23,632 bases of DNA from a virus. Of the stretch, positions 6,827-14,864 are shown one piece after another. The stretch covers positions 1-23,632 of the IMG/VR virus record IMGVR_UViG_3300048592_000400. One strand, given 5' to 3'. The translations under genes were made by a program, and so were the position numbers. The number at the start of each line of letters is the position of its first letter. The first letter of the stretch is position 1. The notes under the pieces are model-generated. The model saw nothing but the letters and a program-made list of their open reading frames with translations. It was not told the DNA's origin and ran no database searches.

Positions 6827-7723
6827 TCAATTCCAGAAAGTTTCGACGATCCCCGCGAGGATCGAAGTGGCCAGCGACCCGGCGTACCCGGCGGCGAGTA
6901 GTCCGAGGACCGCGCCGTCCTTGATCTGCGGCGCTCCAGCGGCGTGGATGACCGACTGGAACTCCGCGCACGAACCGTAGCTCTCGAGGTTACCCGAGGT
7001 CGTCCGGCGGCATTCCTGCGCGACGAAGTGCATGAGCAGCGGCTTGACGATGACGAGCGCCATCAGTCCGCCGCCCGCCGCCGTGAACGTCACGGACTCG
7101 ATCGAGCGCACGCCCGAGTCACCGGCCTGCAGATATACGAACGGGCTGTAGGACGCGCCCGCGCCGCTTGCGCTGACGATCTGGCCGCCGCCGGCAACCG
7201 CGAAGGTGAATGTGTTCTGCGACACTCGCCCAGGCACGCCGTCCTGGTTGGTGTACGTCATTGTGAACTGTCCGACCGCCGACGCCGCGGACTGTGCGAC
7301 CGCGATCACCTGACCGGCCCCGTAGCGCGGCAGCACGATCGTGTTGTCGAGGTCCTGCTGCTCGCCGATCGCGTCCGTGTCGATGAACGGGTAATAGAGC
7401 AGATAGTCGCAGAGCGCGAGCCGCTGGCGCCCGTTGGCGGTCGACGTCGCCGAGTTCGCGGCCGTCATCACCCGCAGGTTGTTCAGGTGCTGCGTCGCCG
7501 GCGCGACCGATGGCACGTACAGTCCGCGCGTCGGGTCCACCACCGCGGCCTCAAGGGGCGTCGAGGCGTAGAAGTTCGCCGGCGGCGAGCCCGCGAAGTA
7601 GGTGTAATCGACCCACGCGGCCGCGGTCGTTGCGGCGCTGGCCACGGCCTTGCGAAATTGTGTGGTCCACACCTGCCCGGCTTCATCGGCCGCCGCGTAC
7701 TCGCTGATCGAGCCGAATCCCAT
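6827..7723 (-). CDS. Putative virion protein (first of a tandem paralogous pair)
   Basis: A 298-residue protein beginning MGFGSISEYAAADEAGQVWT. The ATG at 7723 shares its last base with the upstream TAA (TAATG), which chooses this start over a longer frame reaching 7852. The middle has SATSTANGRQRLALCDYLLY and YPFIDTDAIGEQQDL, followed by beta-rich sequence and LQAGDSGVRSIESVTFTAAG with LMALVIVKPLLMHF. This last block matches LAAGDTGVSDIVSVV and LLGLCKPLWTIPV in the next gene. It ends in a hydrophobic, small-residue helix (AGSLATSILAGIVETFW). I recognise no named family; capsid decoration or another head-associated role is inferred from context. Confidence 0.65.
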   Translation of the reverse strand: MGFGSISEYAAADEAGQVWTTQFRKAVASAATTAAAWVDYTYFAGSPPANFYASTPLEAAVVDPTRGLYVPSVAPATQHLNNLRVMTAANSATSTANGRQRLALCDYLLYYPFIDTDAIGEQQDLDNTIVLPRYGAGQVIAVAQSAASAVGQFTMTYTNQDGVPGRVSQNTFTFAVAGGGQIVSASGAGASYSPFVYLQAGDSGVRSIESVTFTAAGGGLMALVIVKPLLMHFVAQECRRTTSGNLESYGSCAEFQSVIHAAGAPQIKDGAVLGLLAAGYAGSLATSILAGIVETFWN

Positions 7724-7992
7724 TACACACACCGCCCCGTGAGTGCTGCGGCGATCTTCCAGTAGCCGACCTTCGTGCGGTCCTTCCAGTTCAGGCCACC
7801 CTCGCCCGCAACGATGGCCTTGCGCGGGGCGATGATGCCCGCGTCCTTGCACTCGATGCAGGGGCGATCGATCACCGGCTCACCGCCGGCCACCGGCGTC
7901 ACCTTCACGGCCCGCAGGCACTCCGAGCAGTAGTACAGGGGCGGACCCAGCTTGTCCCACAGGGCCCGCTCGAGGTCGCTGCGCTGATCCAT
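7723..7992 (-). CDS. Small CxxC zinc-finger-like protein
   Basis: An 89-residue protein starting MDQRSDLERALWDKL. Two CxxC pairs at residues 22/25 (YCSEC) and 45/48 (PCIEC) make a likely zinc ribbon or treble clef. The tail GLNWKDRTKVGYWKIAAAL is basic and aromatic. The ATG overlaps the upstream stop as TGATG and its own TAA overlaps the next ATG, so three genes are chained. Nothing else identifies its role; it may be a minor virion or assembly factor. A longer frame to 8367 exists but is antisense-like to the coding pattern of the neighbouring gene and was rejected. Confidence 0.6.
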   Translation of the reverse strand: MDQRSDLERALWDKLGPPLYYCSECLRAVKVTPVAGGEPVIDRPCIECKDAGIIAPRKAIVAGEGGLNWKDRTKVGYWKIAAALTGRCV

Positions 7993-8426
7993 CAGGATTC
8001 GGTAACCGTGAGCGCGCCGGCTGCGAACTGCGGCGTGATGCCCGACGACACGGCCAGCGGGGAATTCAGTTCGCCGTAGTGCCAGACGGCCGTGGCCCCT
8101 GACACCGCGACGCCGGTCGACACATCCGTCAGCGTCGCGCCCGAGGCACCGCACTGCGGGAACGAGATCGTCGCGGCATTCGCCGTAGCACCACCCGAGG
8201 CGGCATCCCAGCCCGTTGAGCGGGCAACCGACTGGCGCGCGTAGTTGGTGTACGCCGTTTCGTTCTCGGCCTGGGAATTCGTCGCCGCCGTGAGGCCGGC
8301 CGTGTGCAGCCCGACGAACACGTTGGCGAGCGGTGAAGCGGCGGCATTGTCTGCCACGTTCGCCCACGCCGTCGCCCGGTACATCAGGTTGACGATGGAG
8401 TTGCAGGTCGCGGTGCTCTTTGGCAT
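7992..8426 (-). CDS. Putative virion structural protein
   Basis: A 144-residue protein beginning MPKSTATCNSIVNLMYRATA and including NVADNAAASPLANVFVGLHT. It continues into Thr/Ala-rich beta sequence with AVWHYGELNSPLAVSSGITP and ends GALTVTES. This N-terminus followed by an F-V-G/S-L-H-T strand and a Y-A-R-Q-S-V-A-R segment resembles a group of small phage structural proteins often labelled tail-fibre-like; I recall the type but cannot confirm the assignment. AGGAATC lies upstream of the ATG. Its place directly after the portal and V-repeat genes supports a capsid-associated role. Confidence 0.6.
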   Translation of the reverse strand: MPKSTATCNSIVNLMYRATAWANVADNAAASPLANVFVGLHTAGLTAATNSQAENETAYTNYARQSVARSTGWDAASGGATANAATISFPQCGASGATLTDVSTGVAVSGATAVWHYGELNSPLAVSSGITPQFAAGALTVTES

Positions 8427-8441
8427 CAGATTGATTCCTGG

Positions 8442-8837
8442 TCAGCCTCTCGGCGAAATGACGAATGAGACGATCAGTCCCTGACGATCGCGCTCGGTGA
8501 CCCGCACGTCATAACTGCGAGCCTCGGCGGCTGCAACGTAAACCGGCGAGTCTATGTTGACGATCGGCGCCGGCACGTTGACATCGACGCGCGGCGCGGC
8601 CTGCGTCGGCAGCTGCACGTTGACCTGCGGCTCGAGGTTGACCACCGAGGCCGGGACGTTTACCTCGACGGTGGGCGCCGGCTGCTGAGGCACCTGCACG
8701 TTGATCTGTGGCGCCGCCTGCTCGGGCACGTTGACCGTGACCTGAGTCTCGGGCCGCCCCTTGATGGCGCTGGCGACGTCGCCGACGCTCGATGCGAGGT
8801 CCTGGATCTCGGTCGCGATCAGGGCCGCTTCGTTCAT
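8442..8837 (-). CDS. V-x-V-x-V-P repeat protein next to portal
   Basis: A 131-residue protein whose ATG overlaps the portal stop (ATGA). A short helix (NEAALIATEIQDLASSVGDV) is followed by repeats of the form V-x-V-N-V-P: QVTVNVPEQAAP, QINVQVPQQPAP, TVEVNVPASVVN, QVNVQLPTQAAP, RVDVNVPAPIVN. The last part (YDVRVTERDRQGLIVSFVIS) looks like a regular beta strand domain. Alternating Val with Pro/Gln linkers suggests an extended or beta-solenoid-like fibrous segment. Function is unknown; the gene is in the portal operon and may encode a small head or tail-tip fibre. Confidence 0.65.
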   Translation of the reverse strand: MNEAALIATEIQDLASSVGDVASAIKGRPETQVTVNVPEQAAPQINVQVPQQPAPTVEVNVPASVVNLEPQVNVQLPTQAAPRVDVNVPAPIVNIDSPVYVAAAEARSYDVRVTERDRQGLIVSFVISPRG

Positions 8838-10303
8838 GCCGGGAACGGCTCAGCAACCATCCGCAGGAACGTGTCCTCGTCGAACCCGGCACGGACAGAC
8901 GCAGCGCTCTCAAGCGCAGCCACGCGCGCGTTCAGGGGCGCCAGCTTCGACTCAAAGGCGCGCTCCTGGTCCTCTGCTTCGTCGTCTTCGGGCTCGGGAT
9001 CTTCCGGCTCCGGGGCGGGCGCCGCCGTGGTCGTCGCGGCCTTACCGAACGGATCCTCGCTCGCGTCACGCTTGGCGAGCGCAGCCAGGGAGTAGTTCTG
9101 CTGCTGCATCAGCGGGCTCTCGCCACCCGAGACCGGCGGCAGGTCAAGCCGCTGGCGGGCCTCGTTCGGCGAGAAGATGGCGCGGTTCACGCCCTCGCCC
9201 AGGGTCTTCACCATCGTCGCACTGTCCATGCGCAGCAACTGGTCGAGGTCGAGCTCGACACCCATCAGCCGACCGTCCTTCGGCGAGGCGAGGCCGAGCC
9301 CCTCGTCGAGGCACAGCTCCATCTGCTCGATGAGGCTCTGCAGGCAGTCGCTGTAGTAGATCTGGTTCAGGATCTCGGCGTTCTGGTACGTCGGCATCGA
9401 GCCCACGCCGACCTTGAACGGCGGTACGTGGAACGTCGAGCAGACGATCTCGGCGGTCATCTTGAGCTGTTCGACGATCTGCGCGTCGACCGGGTTGACC
9501 GACAGCGCCTCGTACTTGAGCGCATCGCCCAGGACGGCGACCTTGCCGATGTTGTCCCCGCCGTAGTTCGTCTCCCACTGTGTCTTGAGGCGCTCCGCCG
9601 TCTCCTTGCTGATTGCGCCAGGGGCCGTGAGAATGCCGCTCGGGCGGCTCATGTTCTCGAAGAACTTCGAGGAATTGTTCTGAATCGCCAGACCCTGCTG
9701 GGCCGCGAGCCCGCAGGCGAAGATCGGCGACAGGCCGACCAGCGGGTGAAAGAGACAGTTCATCCGGTCGTGGATGATTTCGCTTGCCGGGACGACGACC
9801 TGCTGCTCGACGCCCGACAGGTTGTCGCTGTCGATGCGGTAGAAGACCTCGCCCGTCTCGGTCACCAGCGGCCAGGCGCGATTCGGGTCGAGCAGGTACA
9901 TCGCGGTGACCAGGCCGCGGCCGTCGCGCACCTTGAGCGCGTAGGCATTGCCCCAGGTCAGCTTCGAGAGCACCCACCATTCCTTGAACTGGATGTGGTT
10001 CTGGTAGTGGTTGGGTTTGCGCAGCACCGGCGAGAACGATGGGCTCTCGGTCTCCTGCCAGATGTTCCCCGTGGAACGCTCGACGAGCTTGATGCGCAGC
10101 TTGCCGATGTCGTTCGAGATCAGTGTGATGCAGGCATAGACCGCGTGGAACGCGAGCACCGACTCGGTCGTAATCGGCGAGGCCTGCTGGAACGAGCCCG
10201 GGCGGCTGTCGTAGAGCGTGAACCAGGAGCCGCGGTCGAACGGCGGAGACAGGTACGTCGCAGCCTTCGCGAGCACCTTCGCCAGCCGTTGGGTCAGCTT
10301 CAC
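8834..10303 (-). CDS. Portal protein (HK97 family)
   Basis: A 489-residue portal, close to the usual length for the HK97/Phage_portal family. Diagnostic stretches are AFHAVYACITLISNDIGKL, FKEWWVLSKLTWGNAYALKV, AMYLLDPNRAWPL, IIHDRMNCLFHPLVGLSPI, NNSSKFFENMSRPSGIL and VPPFKVGVGSMPTYQNAEIL. The protein forms the dodecameric vertex ring through which DNA is packaged and onto which the connector docks. The C-terminus (about residues 425-480) is a Pro/Glu/Asp-rich linker followed by a short predicted coiled coil (KLAPLNARVAALESAA). Start is GTG at 10303, four bases after the previous TAA. It lies after protease and capsid genes, which is not the usual HK97 order. Confidence 0.93.
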   Translation of the reverse strand: MKLTQRLAKVLAKAATYLSPPFDRGSWFTLYDSRPGSFQQASPITTESVLAFHAVYACITLISNDIGKLRIKLVERSTGNIWQETESPSFSPVLRKPNHYQNHIQFKEWWVLSKLTWGNAYALKVRDGRGLVTAMYLLDPNRAWPLVTETGEVFYRIDSDNLSGVEQQVVVPASEIIHDRMNCLFHPLVGLSPIFACGLAAQQGLAIQNNSSKFFENMSRPSGILTAPGAISKETAERLKTQWETNYGGDNIGKVAVLGDALKYEALSVNPVDAQIVEQLKMTAEIVCSTFHVPPFKVGVGSMPTYQNAEILNQIYYSDCLQSLIEQMELCLDEGLGLASPKDGRLMGVELDLDQLLRMDSATMVKTLGEGVNRAIFSPNEARQRLDLPPVSGGESPLMQQQNYSLAALAKRDASEDPFGKAATTTAAPAPEPEDPEPEDDEAEDQERAFESKLAPLNARVAALESAASVRAGFDEDTFLRMVAEPFPA

Positions 10304-10307
10304 AGGG

Positions 10308-10541
10308 TTATTCCCCGGCCTTCATGTCGCGCCGCCGATAGTTGCGGCGGGGCTGCGGGGCGGGCGCCTCGACGATCTCGGGCTCGGGCTGGATCGCCTC
10401 CGCCTGGTACTCCTCGGGGCCGTACTCGACGTAGCCGATCGCCTGGAACAGCCGCAGGTGCTTGCCGGCGAGCTCGATCGGCTCGCCCGCCTTGTAGCGG
10501 CGGCCACCAATTGAAAATGCCCGGGTCGTGCGAAGTCCCAT
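10308..10541 (-). CDS. Small basic/acidic protein between capsid and portal
   Basis: A 77-residue protein starting MGLRTTRAFSIGGRRYKAGE after a clear AGGAGG ribosome site (spacing 4). The N-terminal half, with GRRYKAGEPIELAGKHLRLF and a following QAIGYVEY, looks like a small beta domain of the F-x-I-G-G-x-x-Y-x-x-G-x-x-I type seen in small head-tail or capsid accessory proteins. The C-terminal half is an acidic Pro/Glu stretch and ends with a basic patch RRNYRRRD. It is the first gene after a terminator that follows the capsid gene. Function unknown. Confidence 0.65.
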   Translation of the reverse strand: MGLRTTRAFSIGGRRYKAGEPIELAGKHLRLFQAIGYVEYGPEEYQAEAIQPEPEIVEAPAPQPRRNYRRRDMKAGE

Positions 10542-10550
10542 GAGTCCTCC

Positions 10551-10582
10551 TGAAAAGCGGGCCGGGAGTTACCCCGGCCCGC
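10551..10582 (-). terminator. Intrinsic terminator after the major capsid gene
   Basis: Inverted repeat GCGGGCCGGG / CCCGGCCCGC (10557-10566 and 10573-10582) with a 6-base loop, perfect over 10 bp. In the minus-strand direction it is followed by TTTTC (10556-10552), so it can act on transcripts leaving the capsid gene 15 bp upstream. The U tract is short, so partial read-through is likely; it would give more capsid mRNA than portal mRNA. Confidence 0.75.
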
Positions 10583-10597
10583 CTCAATGCCCGTGGA

Positions 10598-12001
10598 TTA
10601 CGGGCTGCCGGCCGTGCCGTAGTGCGCGTTGTTGACGTACGCGACTGCGGTCGAGCGACGCTTGGCGAAGTTGATCGGGACCAACACCCGCAGCGCCACC
10701 ATGCCAGCCTGGAACATGGAGACCATGCTCGCGGACTGCGCCGTCGGCGTGTCACCTTCACCGGTGGGCGCCGTGTCCATCTCTATCGTCGCATCACGCG
10801 ACAGCGCCACCTCGACCCCCATCGCGCCGATGCGATAAATGTCGCTCGGCTTCAAGAGGATGAAGTGCTGCGCGCCGACGTTGTCGCCGGTCACGACCGG
10901 GTCGCCGAGCAGCGTGCCGCCGGTGGCGGTGATGCCCGGGAACTCGGACTGGCCGAGGGCGTTCGTCAGCAGCTGGATGCTCTTCGCCAGCGACGGATTC
11001 ATCAGGAACGTGAGGCCCGTCGCGTTCTTCGCGCTGATGAAGCCCGCGTAGAGCGTCTTCACGTCGGCGCGGAGTGCGTCACCATCGATGCCGGACGAGT
11101 TCGAGGCGCTGACACCGTTCAGGATGCCCGCCGGCGACACGCCCGACACGGCCGCGGCAATGCCCGCGAACGTGGTGTCGATGCGCTGCACGGCAGCGTT
11201 CACGAGCGCGTCACGGATCAGCATTTCCGCCGACGGGCTCGAATCCCGGAACAGCTCGATCGAGGCCGCAGCCAGGGCAGCCACCTTCAGCGGGGTCAGG
11301 CTGACCGAGCTGAAGTCACCCTTCGTCACCGGGATCGGGCGGTTCTCACCCACCCAGTATCCCGTCGCCGCGCCGTCCTGTCCCTTGATCGCGACGTTCG
11401 CCGGCACCTCGCGCAGGCCGAGGCGGTTGTACACCGTCATGCCGTACAGGTACTCGATGAAGTCGCCCGTGTAGCGGTTGTCCGCCGAGACGAGCTCCGC
11501 GCCCGGCTCGCCGCTGCCCGACCCGTGACCGGCGACACCGGCGCGGATGACCTCGACCAGCTGCGGGTTGCTGCGGCCCCAGCGCTGCTGGGCGATGTCG
11601 GCCGCGGTGCGAACCTCGCCGCCGAGGCTCTCGTTCTCGAGCTGCGCGAGCGTACGGGCGATCACCTTGCGGGTGAAATTCTGGCCTTTGAACTTCTCAT
11701 CGGCCTCGCGGTTGACGACGATCGCCGGGGCGGTGCCGCGGGAGTCACCAGCGGCCTTCGCCGTCGGCTCCTGGCTCACGGGCTTGGCGCGGGCGCCGGT
11801 CAGCTGCTCGAGGCGACGCAGGCGCACCAGGTCGGCGTCGAGCGCCTTCATCTCGGTCTCGATGCCGTCGAAGTCCTCGGTCTCGGCCTCGTCCATCGAT
11901 CGACCTTCGTCGATCGACTTGCGGGCGATCTCCTCCATCCGGGCGACCTTGGCCGCGCGGGTGTTCTCCAGATCCTTGATCTGGTCTGCAATGGTCTTCA
12001 T
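10598..12001 (-). CDS. Major capsid protein (HK97 fold)
   Basis: A 467-residue major capsid protein. Residues 1-70 form a charged heptad-type helix (IKDLENTRAAKVARMEEIAR ... EMKALDADLVRLRRLEQLTG), the delta-domain scaffold removed by the prohead protease in HK97-type phages. The mature shell part follows, with YLYGMTVYNRLGLREVP, GAATGYWVGENRPIPVTKGD, SVSLTPLKVAALAAASIELF, GLTFLMNPSLAKSIQLL and LLGDPVVTGDN, in typical Phage_capsid order and ending VALRVLVPINFAKRR. Cleavage probably falls between about 70 and 110. The ATG lies one base from the protease stop. The longer delta domain makes it larger than HK97 gp5. Confidence 0.95.
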   Translation of the reverse strand: MKTIADQIKDLENTRAAKVARMEEIARKSIDEGRSMDEAETEDFDGIETEMKALDADLVRLRRLEQLTGARAKPVSQEPTAKAAGDSRGTAPAIVVNREADEKFKGQNFTRKVIARTLAQLENESLGGEVRTAADIAQQRWGRSNPQLVEVIRAGVAGHGSGSGEPGAELVSADNRYTGDFIEYLYGMTVYNRLGLREVPANVAIKGQDGAATGYWVGENRPIPVTKGDFSSVSLTPLKVAALAAASIELFRDSSPSAEMLIRDALVNAAVQRIDTTFAGIAAAVSGVSPAGILNGVSASNSSGIDGDALRADVKTLYAGFISAKNATGLTFLMNPSLAKSIQLLTNALGQSEFPGITATGGTLLGDPVVTGDNVGAQHFILLKPSDIYRIGAMGVEVALSRDATIEMDTAPTGEGDTPTAQSASMVSMFQAGMVALRVLVPINFAKRRSTAVAYVNNAHYGTAGSP

Positions 12002-12002
12002 T

Positions 12003-12584
12003 TCACTTACCTCGGGGAATCAGGGGGATGCCACCGCGCTTGACGGTGGTGGGGTCGCCCGAAACGCCGGGCACGAGAAGGACCCCGCCGCGCGCCTGGC
12101 CAGTCGCGGCCCGCGCAGCAGAGTCGTACATCTTGATCGTCTGGATGGTGGCGTCGGCGTTGGCCGGAATCGTCACGGCGCTCAACTCGAGCCACTCCCA
12201 TTCGAGGAACTTCCAGCCATCCCACGGGCGCTCGGCGTCGAGCGGCTCGTGCTTCAGCGAGCGGAAGCCGATCGAGAAGCCCTTCACGAGCTTCGCCTTG
12301 ATCTGCTTCCAGGCGGTTTCGACGTAGTCGAGGCCGCTGTCCTTGGCGATCCGCGCCTTGACGGTGATGCGCTTGCCGGTGACCGAGGCTTCAAACACCT
12401 CGCCGATCGGCGAGTCGTGGCGATGCTGGTGCAGCAGCGGCAGCGGCAGGGCGAACTTGGCACCGGACGGCACCACGACGTCGCTCATGCGATCGGCGGT
12501 GATGCTCGAGGCGACGCCGGTGACGATGCGCTCCTCGGCGTCATCGATCGCCTTCACTTCGAACTGGCTGTATGCGCGATCCAT
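12003..12584 (-). CDS. HK97-type prohead protease (peptidase family S78)
   Basis: A 193-residue serine protease of the herpes assemblin-like fold that cleaves the capsid scaffold. The N-terminus reads FEVKAIDDAEERIVTGVASS, the catalytic His lies in LLHQHRHDSPIGEV (His52 the best candidate), and the Ser in LVKGFSIGFRSL (Ser104). The family closing strand WLELSAVTIPANADATI is also present. The C-terminus is short and basic. It is directly upstream of the capsid gene with one base between stop and start, as for coupled protease-capsid pairs. Nothing is truncated. Confidence 0.93.
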   Translation of the reverse strand: MDRAYSQFEVKAIDDAEERIVTGVASSITADRMSDVVVPSGAKFALPLPLLHQHRHDSPIGEVFEASVTGKRITVKARIAKDSGLDYVETAWKQIKAKLVKGFSIGFRSLKHEPLDAERPWDGWKFLEWEWLELSAVTIPANADATIQTIKMYDSAARAATGQARGGVLLVPGVSGDPTTVKRGGIPLIPRGK

Positions 12585-12593
12585 CGGGTTACC

Positions 12594-14381
12594 TCAGAGG
12601 AACAGCATTTCGAACTTCGGGCCGTGCGGGCTCTTGAACTTCTCCGCACAGCGGATCGCCATCGCGAGCGACACGATCCCGTCGATTCGACCGCGCGACT
12701 TGCGCTTGTCGAACTTCTTCTCCTCGGCCGGGCCGGAGGTGATCACGGCATTCGCCGAGCACATGGTCAGCACCGGGTTGCGGTGCACCTGCAGCGTCTT
12801 GTTGGTGACGACGGTGCTCAGTGCTTCAACCGTCGGCGTCATGTCGCGGAACCCCTGGCCGTGGTTCACCAGCAGCAGGCCGGTGGCCTTGCGCAGTTCC
12901 TCCTCGGCGGTATCGAGGCTCACCACCGTGTAGTCGAACCCGGCGTCGTCGAGATCTCGCTGCAGATCCGAAATCCGGTAGCGGTCGAACGCCACCGCCT
13001 CGAGACCGTAGTGCTCGCGGAAGTCGATCAGCCGGCGAGCGACGTACTCGTATTCGACCGTGGCGCCCGGCGTGGCCTCGAGGTGCCCCTGGTCGCGCCA
13101 GACGGTGTACGGCACACGGTCGCGCTCCTCGCGCTGGCGGAGCCCCTCTTCCGGCGCCCAGAACCAGACGAAGGCATCGAACCCGGTGCCGTCCGGGCGC
13201 GCGAACACGAGCGCGAGCGACGTGAGATCGTTCCGGGCCGACAGGTCGAGCCCAGCCCAGCAGCGCGAGCCGCGGTACTGGGCGAGGTCGGGCTCGCCTT
13301 CGCAGGAGCGCCAGGCGTCGCCGTCGATCCAGGGCGTGGCCGCGTCCACCCACTCGCAGAAGTTGAGCCTGCGCACCTTCGAGGCGTACGCCGGCATCCC
13401 CTCGGCCTTCTTGACCTGCTCGCGCAGGTACTTCTCCGTGACCGAGACGCCGTAGTTCGGGTTTGCCTTCTCCCAGACCCGCTCGTCGCGCCAGTCGTCG
13501 CCGCGATCGAGGCCGCAAACGTAGGCGAACCAGGCGTCGTCGTCGACCCGCCCGTCGAGCACCCGCTGCGAGTACTCGTGATGCTGGAAGCAGATCGAGG
13601 TCCGGTCATACCCGGAGTTTGTGATCTCGAGCTTCAGCGGCTGCCGGCGGAACTTGAAGCCCGCCTCGAGCATGTCGACGACCGTGCCGTCGGGATGCTC
13701 GTGCAGCTCGTCGCACAGCGCGCAGTGCGGGCGCGGGCCGGACTGCTTGTCGTCGGAACTGATCGTCCGGAAGAACGAGTCGCTCTTCGGGAAGAACATA
13801 TTCCAGGGGTTGAGGCCCCCGTACTTGATCAGCGCCCGCGTGAGCGTCGGCGACTGATCGCGCATCGCCACCGCGTCGCGGAACAGGATCATCGCCTGGT
13901 CCTTGGTCGACGCTGCCGCGTACACCTCGGCGCGGGCCTCCTTGTCGGCGGTCAGGCAGTACAGCCCGATGCCGCCGGCGAGGGGTGATTTTCCATTGCC
14001 TTTCCCGATCTCAACGTACCCGGTGCGGAACCTGCGGAACCCGTCGGCGCCCAGCCAGCCGAACACGGAACCGACCAGGAACGCCTGCCACAACCGCAGC
14101 TCGAACGGCTTGCCCTCGAACTGGCCGCCGTTCAGCCGCAGCACGCTGCGGAAGTAGCCGTAGATGTGGTCCGCCCGCTCGAGCGACCACTTGAGCCCGC
14201 GCTTCGGGCCGCTCGACAGGTCCGCGACGTGTCGCTCGCAGGCCTTGCGCACCCAGGGCCCAGCGACGATGTCCCCTGCAGCGACCGCTTCCGCGTAGAC
14301 GGTGGCCGGATCGGCGCCGTGCTGGCTCGCCGGGTCAGTTGAGGTAGGCGGCGCCCGGGTCCGTTTCTTCGTTCGGGTCAA
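12594..14381 (-). CDS. Terminase large subunit
   Basis: A 595-residue packaging motor/nuclease. The ATPase part has EIGKGNGKS (124-132, a deviant Walker A), a Walker B in HCALCDELHEHPDG (about 219-232) and a motif III-like KLEITNSGYDR (250-260). The nuclease part has AGLDLSARNDLTSL (Asp379), AFDRYRISDL (Asp466) and GRIDGIVSLAMAI (Asp567), fitting the three acidic residues of the RNase-H-like fold. The start is TTG at 14381: an in-frame TGA lies 9 bases upstream and AAGGTGAG sits at proper distance. It overlaps the small subunit gene by 47 bases. Confidence 0.95.
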   Translation of the reverse strand: MTRTKKRTRAPPTSTDPASQHGADPATVYAEAVAAGDIVAGPWVRKACERHVADLSSGPKRGLKWSLERADHIYGYFRSVLRLNGGQFEGKPFELRLWQAFLVGSVFGWLGADGFRRFRTGYVEIGKGNGKSPLAGGIGLYCLTADKEARAEVYAAASTKDQAMILFRDAVAMRDQSPTLTRALIKYGGLNPWNMFFPKSDSFFRTISSDDKQSGPRPHCALCDELHEHPDGTVVDMLEAGFKFRRQPLKLEITNSGYDRTSICFQHHEYSQRVLDGRVDDDAWFAYVCGLDRGDDWRDERVWEKANPNYGVSVTEKYLREQVKKAEGMPAYASKVRRLNFCEWVDAATPWIDGDAWRSCEGEPDLAQYRGSRCWAGLDLSARNDLTSLALVFARPDGTGFDAFVWFWAPEEGLRQREERDRVPYTVWRDQGHLEATPGATVEYEYVARRLIDFREHYGLEAVAFDRYRISDLQRDLDDAGFDYTVVSLDTAEEELRKATGLLLVNHGQGFRDMTPTVEALSTVVTNKTLQVHRNPVLTMCSANAVITSGPAEEKKFDKRKSRGRIDGIVSLAMAIRCAEKFKSPHGPKFEMLFL

Positions 14382-14802
14382 TCGTGCTCACCTTGGCGCG
14401 GGCGGCCGGCGTGAAGCCGAGCTCGCACACGGCCGCGCGGTAGCGGCGCCAGGCGTCGGACTGGATGGCAACCTCGGGCCGCGCCTTGATCACGAGGTCA
14501 CCGTTCTGGTTCGTCGTCTCGTACGTCAGGCCGTTGTCCATGACCGCGGTGCGGGCGGCTGCCCAGGTGGAGTACGCCTCGGCCGCGAGCTCGAGGATTC
14601 CGCGATCGACCGTCGTGAGCACCTGCGCCTTGGTCGCATCGGCCACCAGGCGGCGCCATTCGAGCCGACCGATTTCGTCGAGGCCACCCGGCATCGCCGG
14701 CACACCGGCCTCGAGCTTTGGCTCGCGCTTGTTGTACGCGCGCTTACCCGGGTTGCCTTTTGCCTTGCGGATTGATGTTGGAGTGCGAGGCGGACCAGAC
14801 AT
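14335..14802 (-). CDS. Terminase small subunit (P27 family)
   Basis: About 155 residues from the ATG at 14802. The start reads MSGPPRTPTSIRKAKGNPGK, then RAYNKREPKLEAGVPAMPGG, LDEIGRLEWRRLVADATKAQ and VLTTVDRGILELAAEAYSTW; the end has RRYRAAVCELGFTPAARAKV. A G-N-P-G-K-R N-terminus, P-x-P-x-x-L-x-x-x-G-x-x-E-W and L-T-x-x-D-x-x-x-L-x-x-x-A-x-x-Y/W, and G-L/F-T-P-x-x-R are P27 terminase signatures. It recognises DNA and loads the large subunit. An in-frame GTG at 14847 would add 15 residues; the ATG matches the typical N-terminus better, but no strong ribosome site decides. Confidence 0.92.
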   Translation of the reverse strand: MSGPPRTPTSIRKAKGNPGKRAYNKREPKLEAGVPAMPGGLDEIGRLEWRRLVADATKAQVLTTVDRGILELAAEAYSTWAAARTAVMDNGLTYETTNQNGDLVIKARPEVAIQSDAWRRYRAAVCELGFTPAARAKVSTIDPNEETDPGAAYLN

Positions 14803-14864
14803 GCTGAGATCGTCAACCTGTATTTCAGAATCAACTTGCGGACGCACGCGCGCATTGGTAGGCG

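Noticed and set aside
8792-10543. 583-codon plus-strand open frame
   Set aside because: Covers the portal gene on the opposite strand; Arg/Leu/Val-rich shadow with no recognisable motif.
11547-13988. 813-codon plus-strand open frame
   Set aside because: It is antisense to the capsid, protease and terminase genes; its product is Arg/His/Val-rich repeats typical of the reverse frame of GC-rich genes, with no domain.
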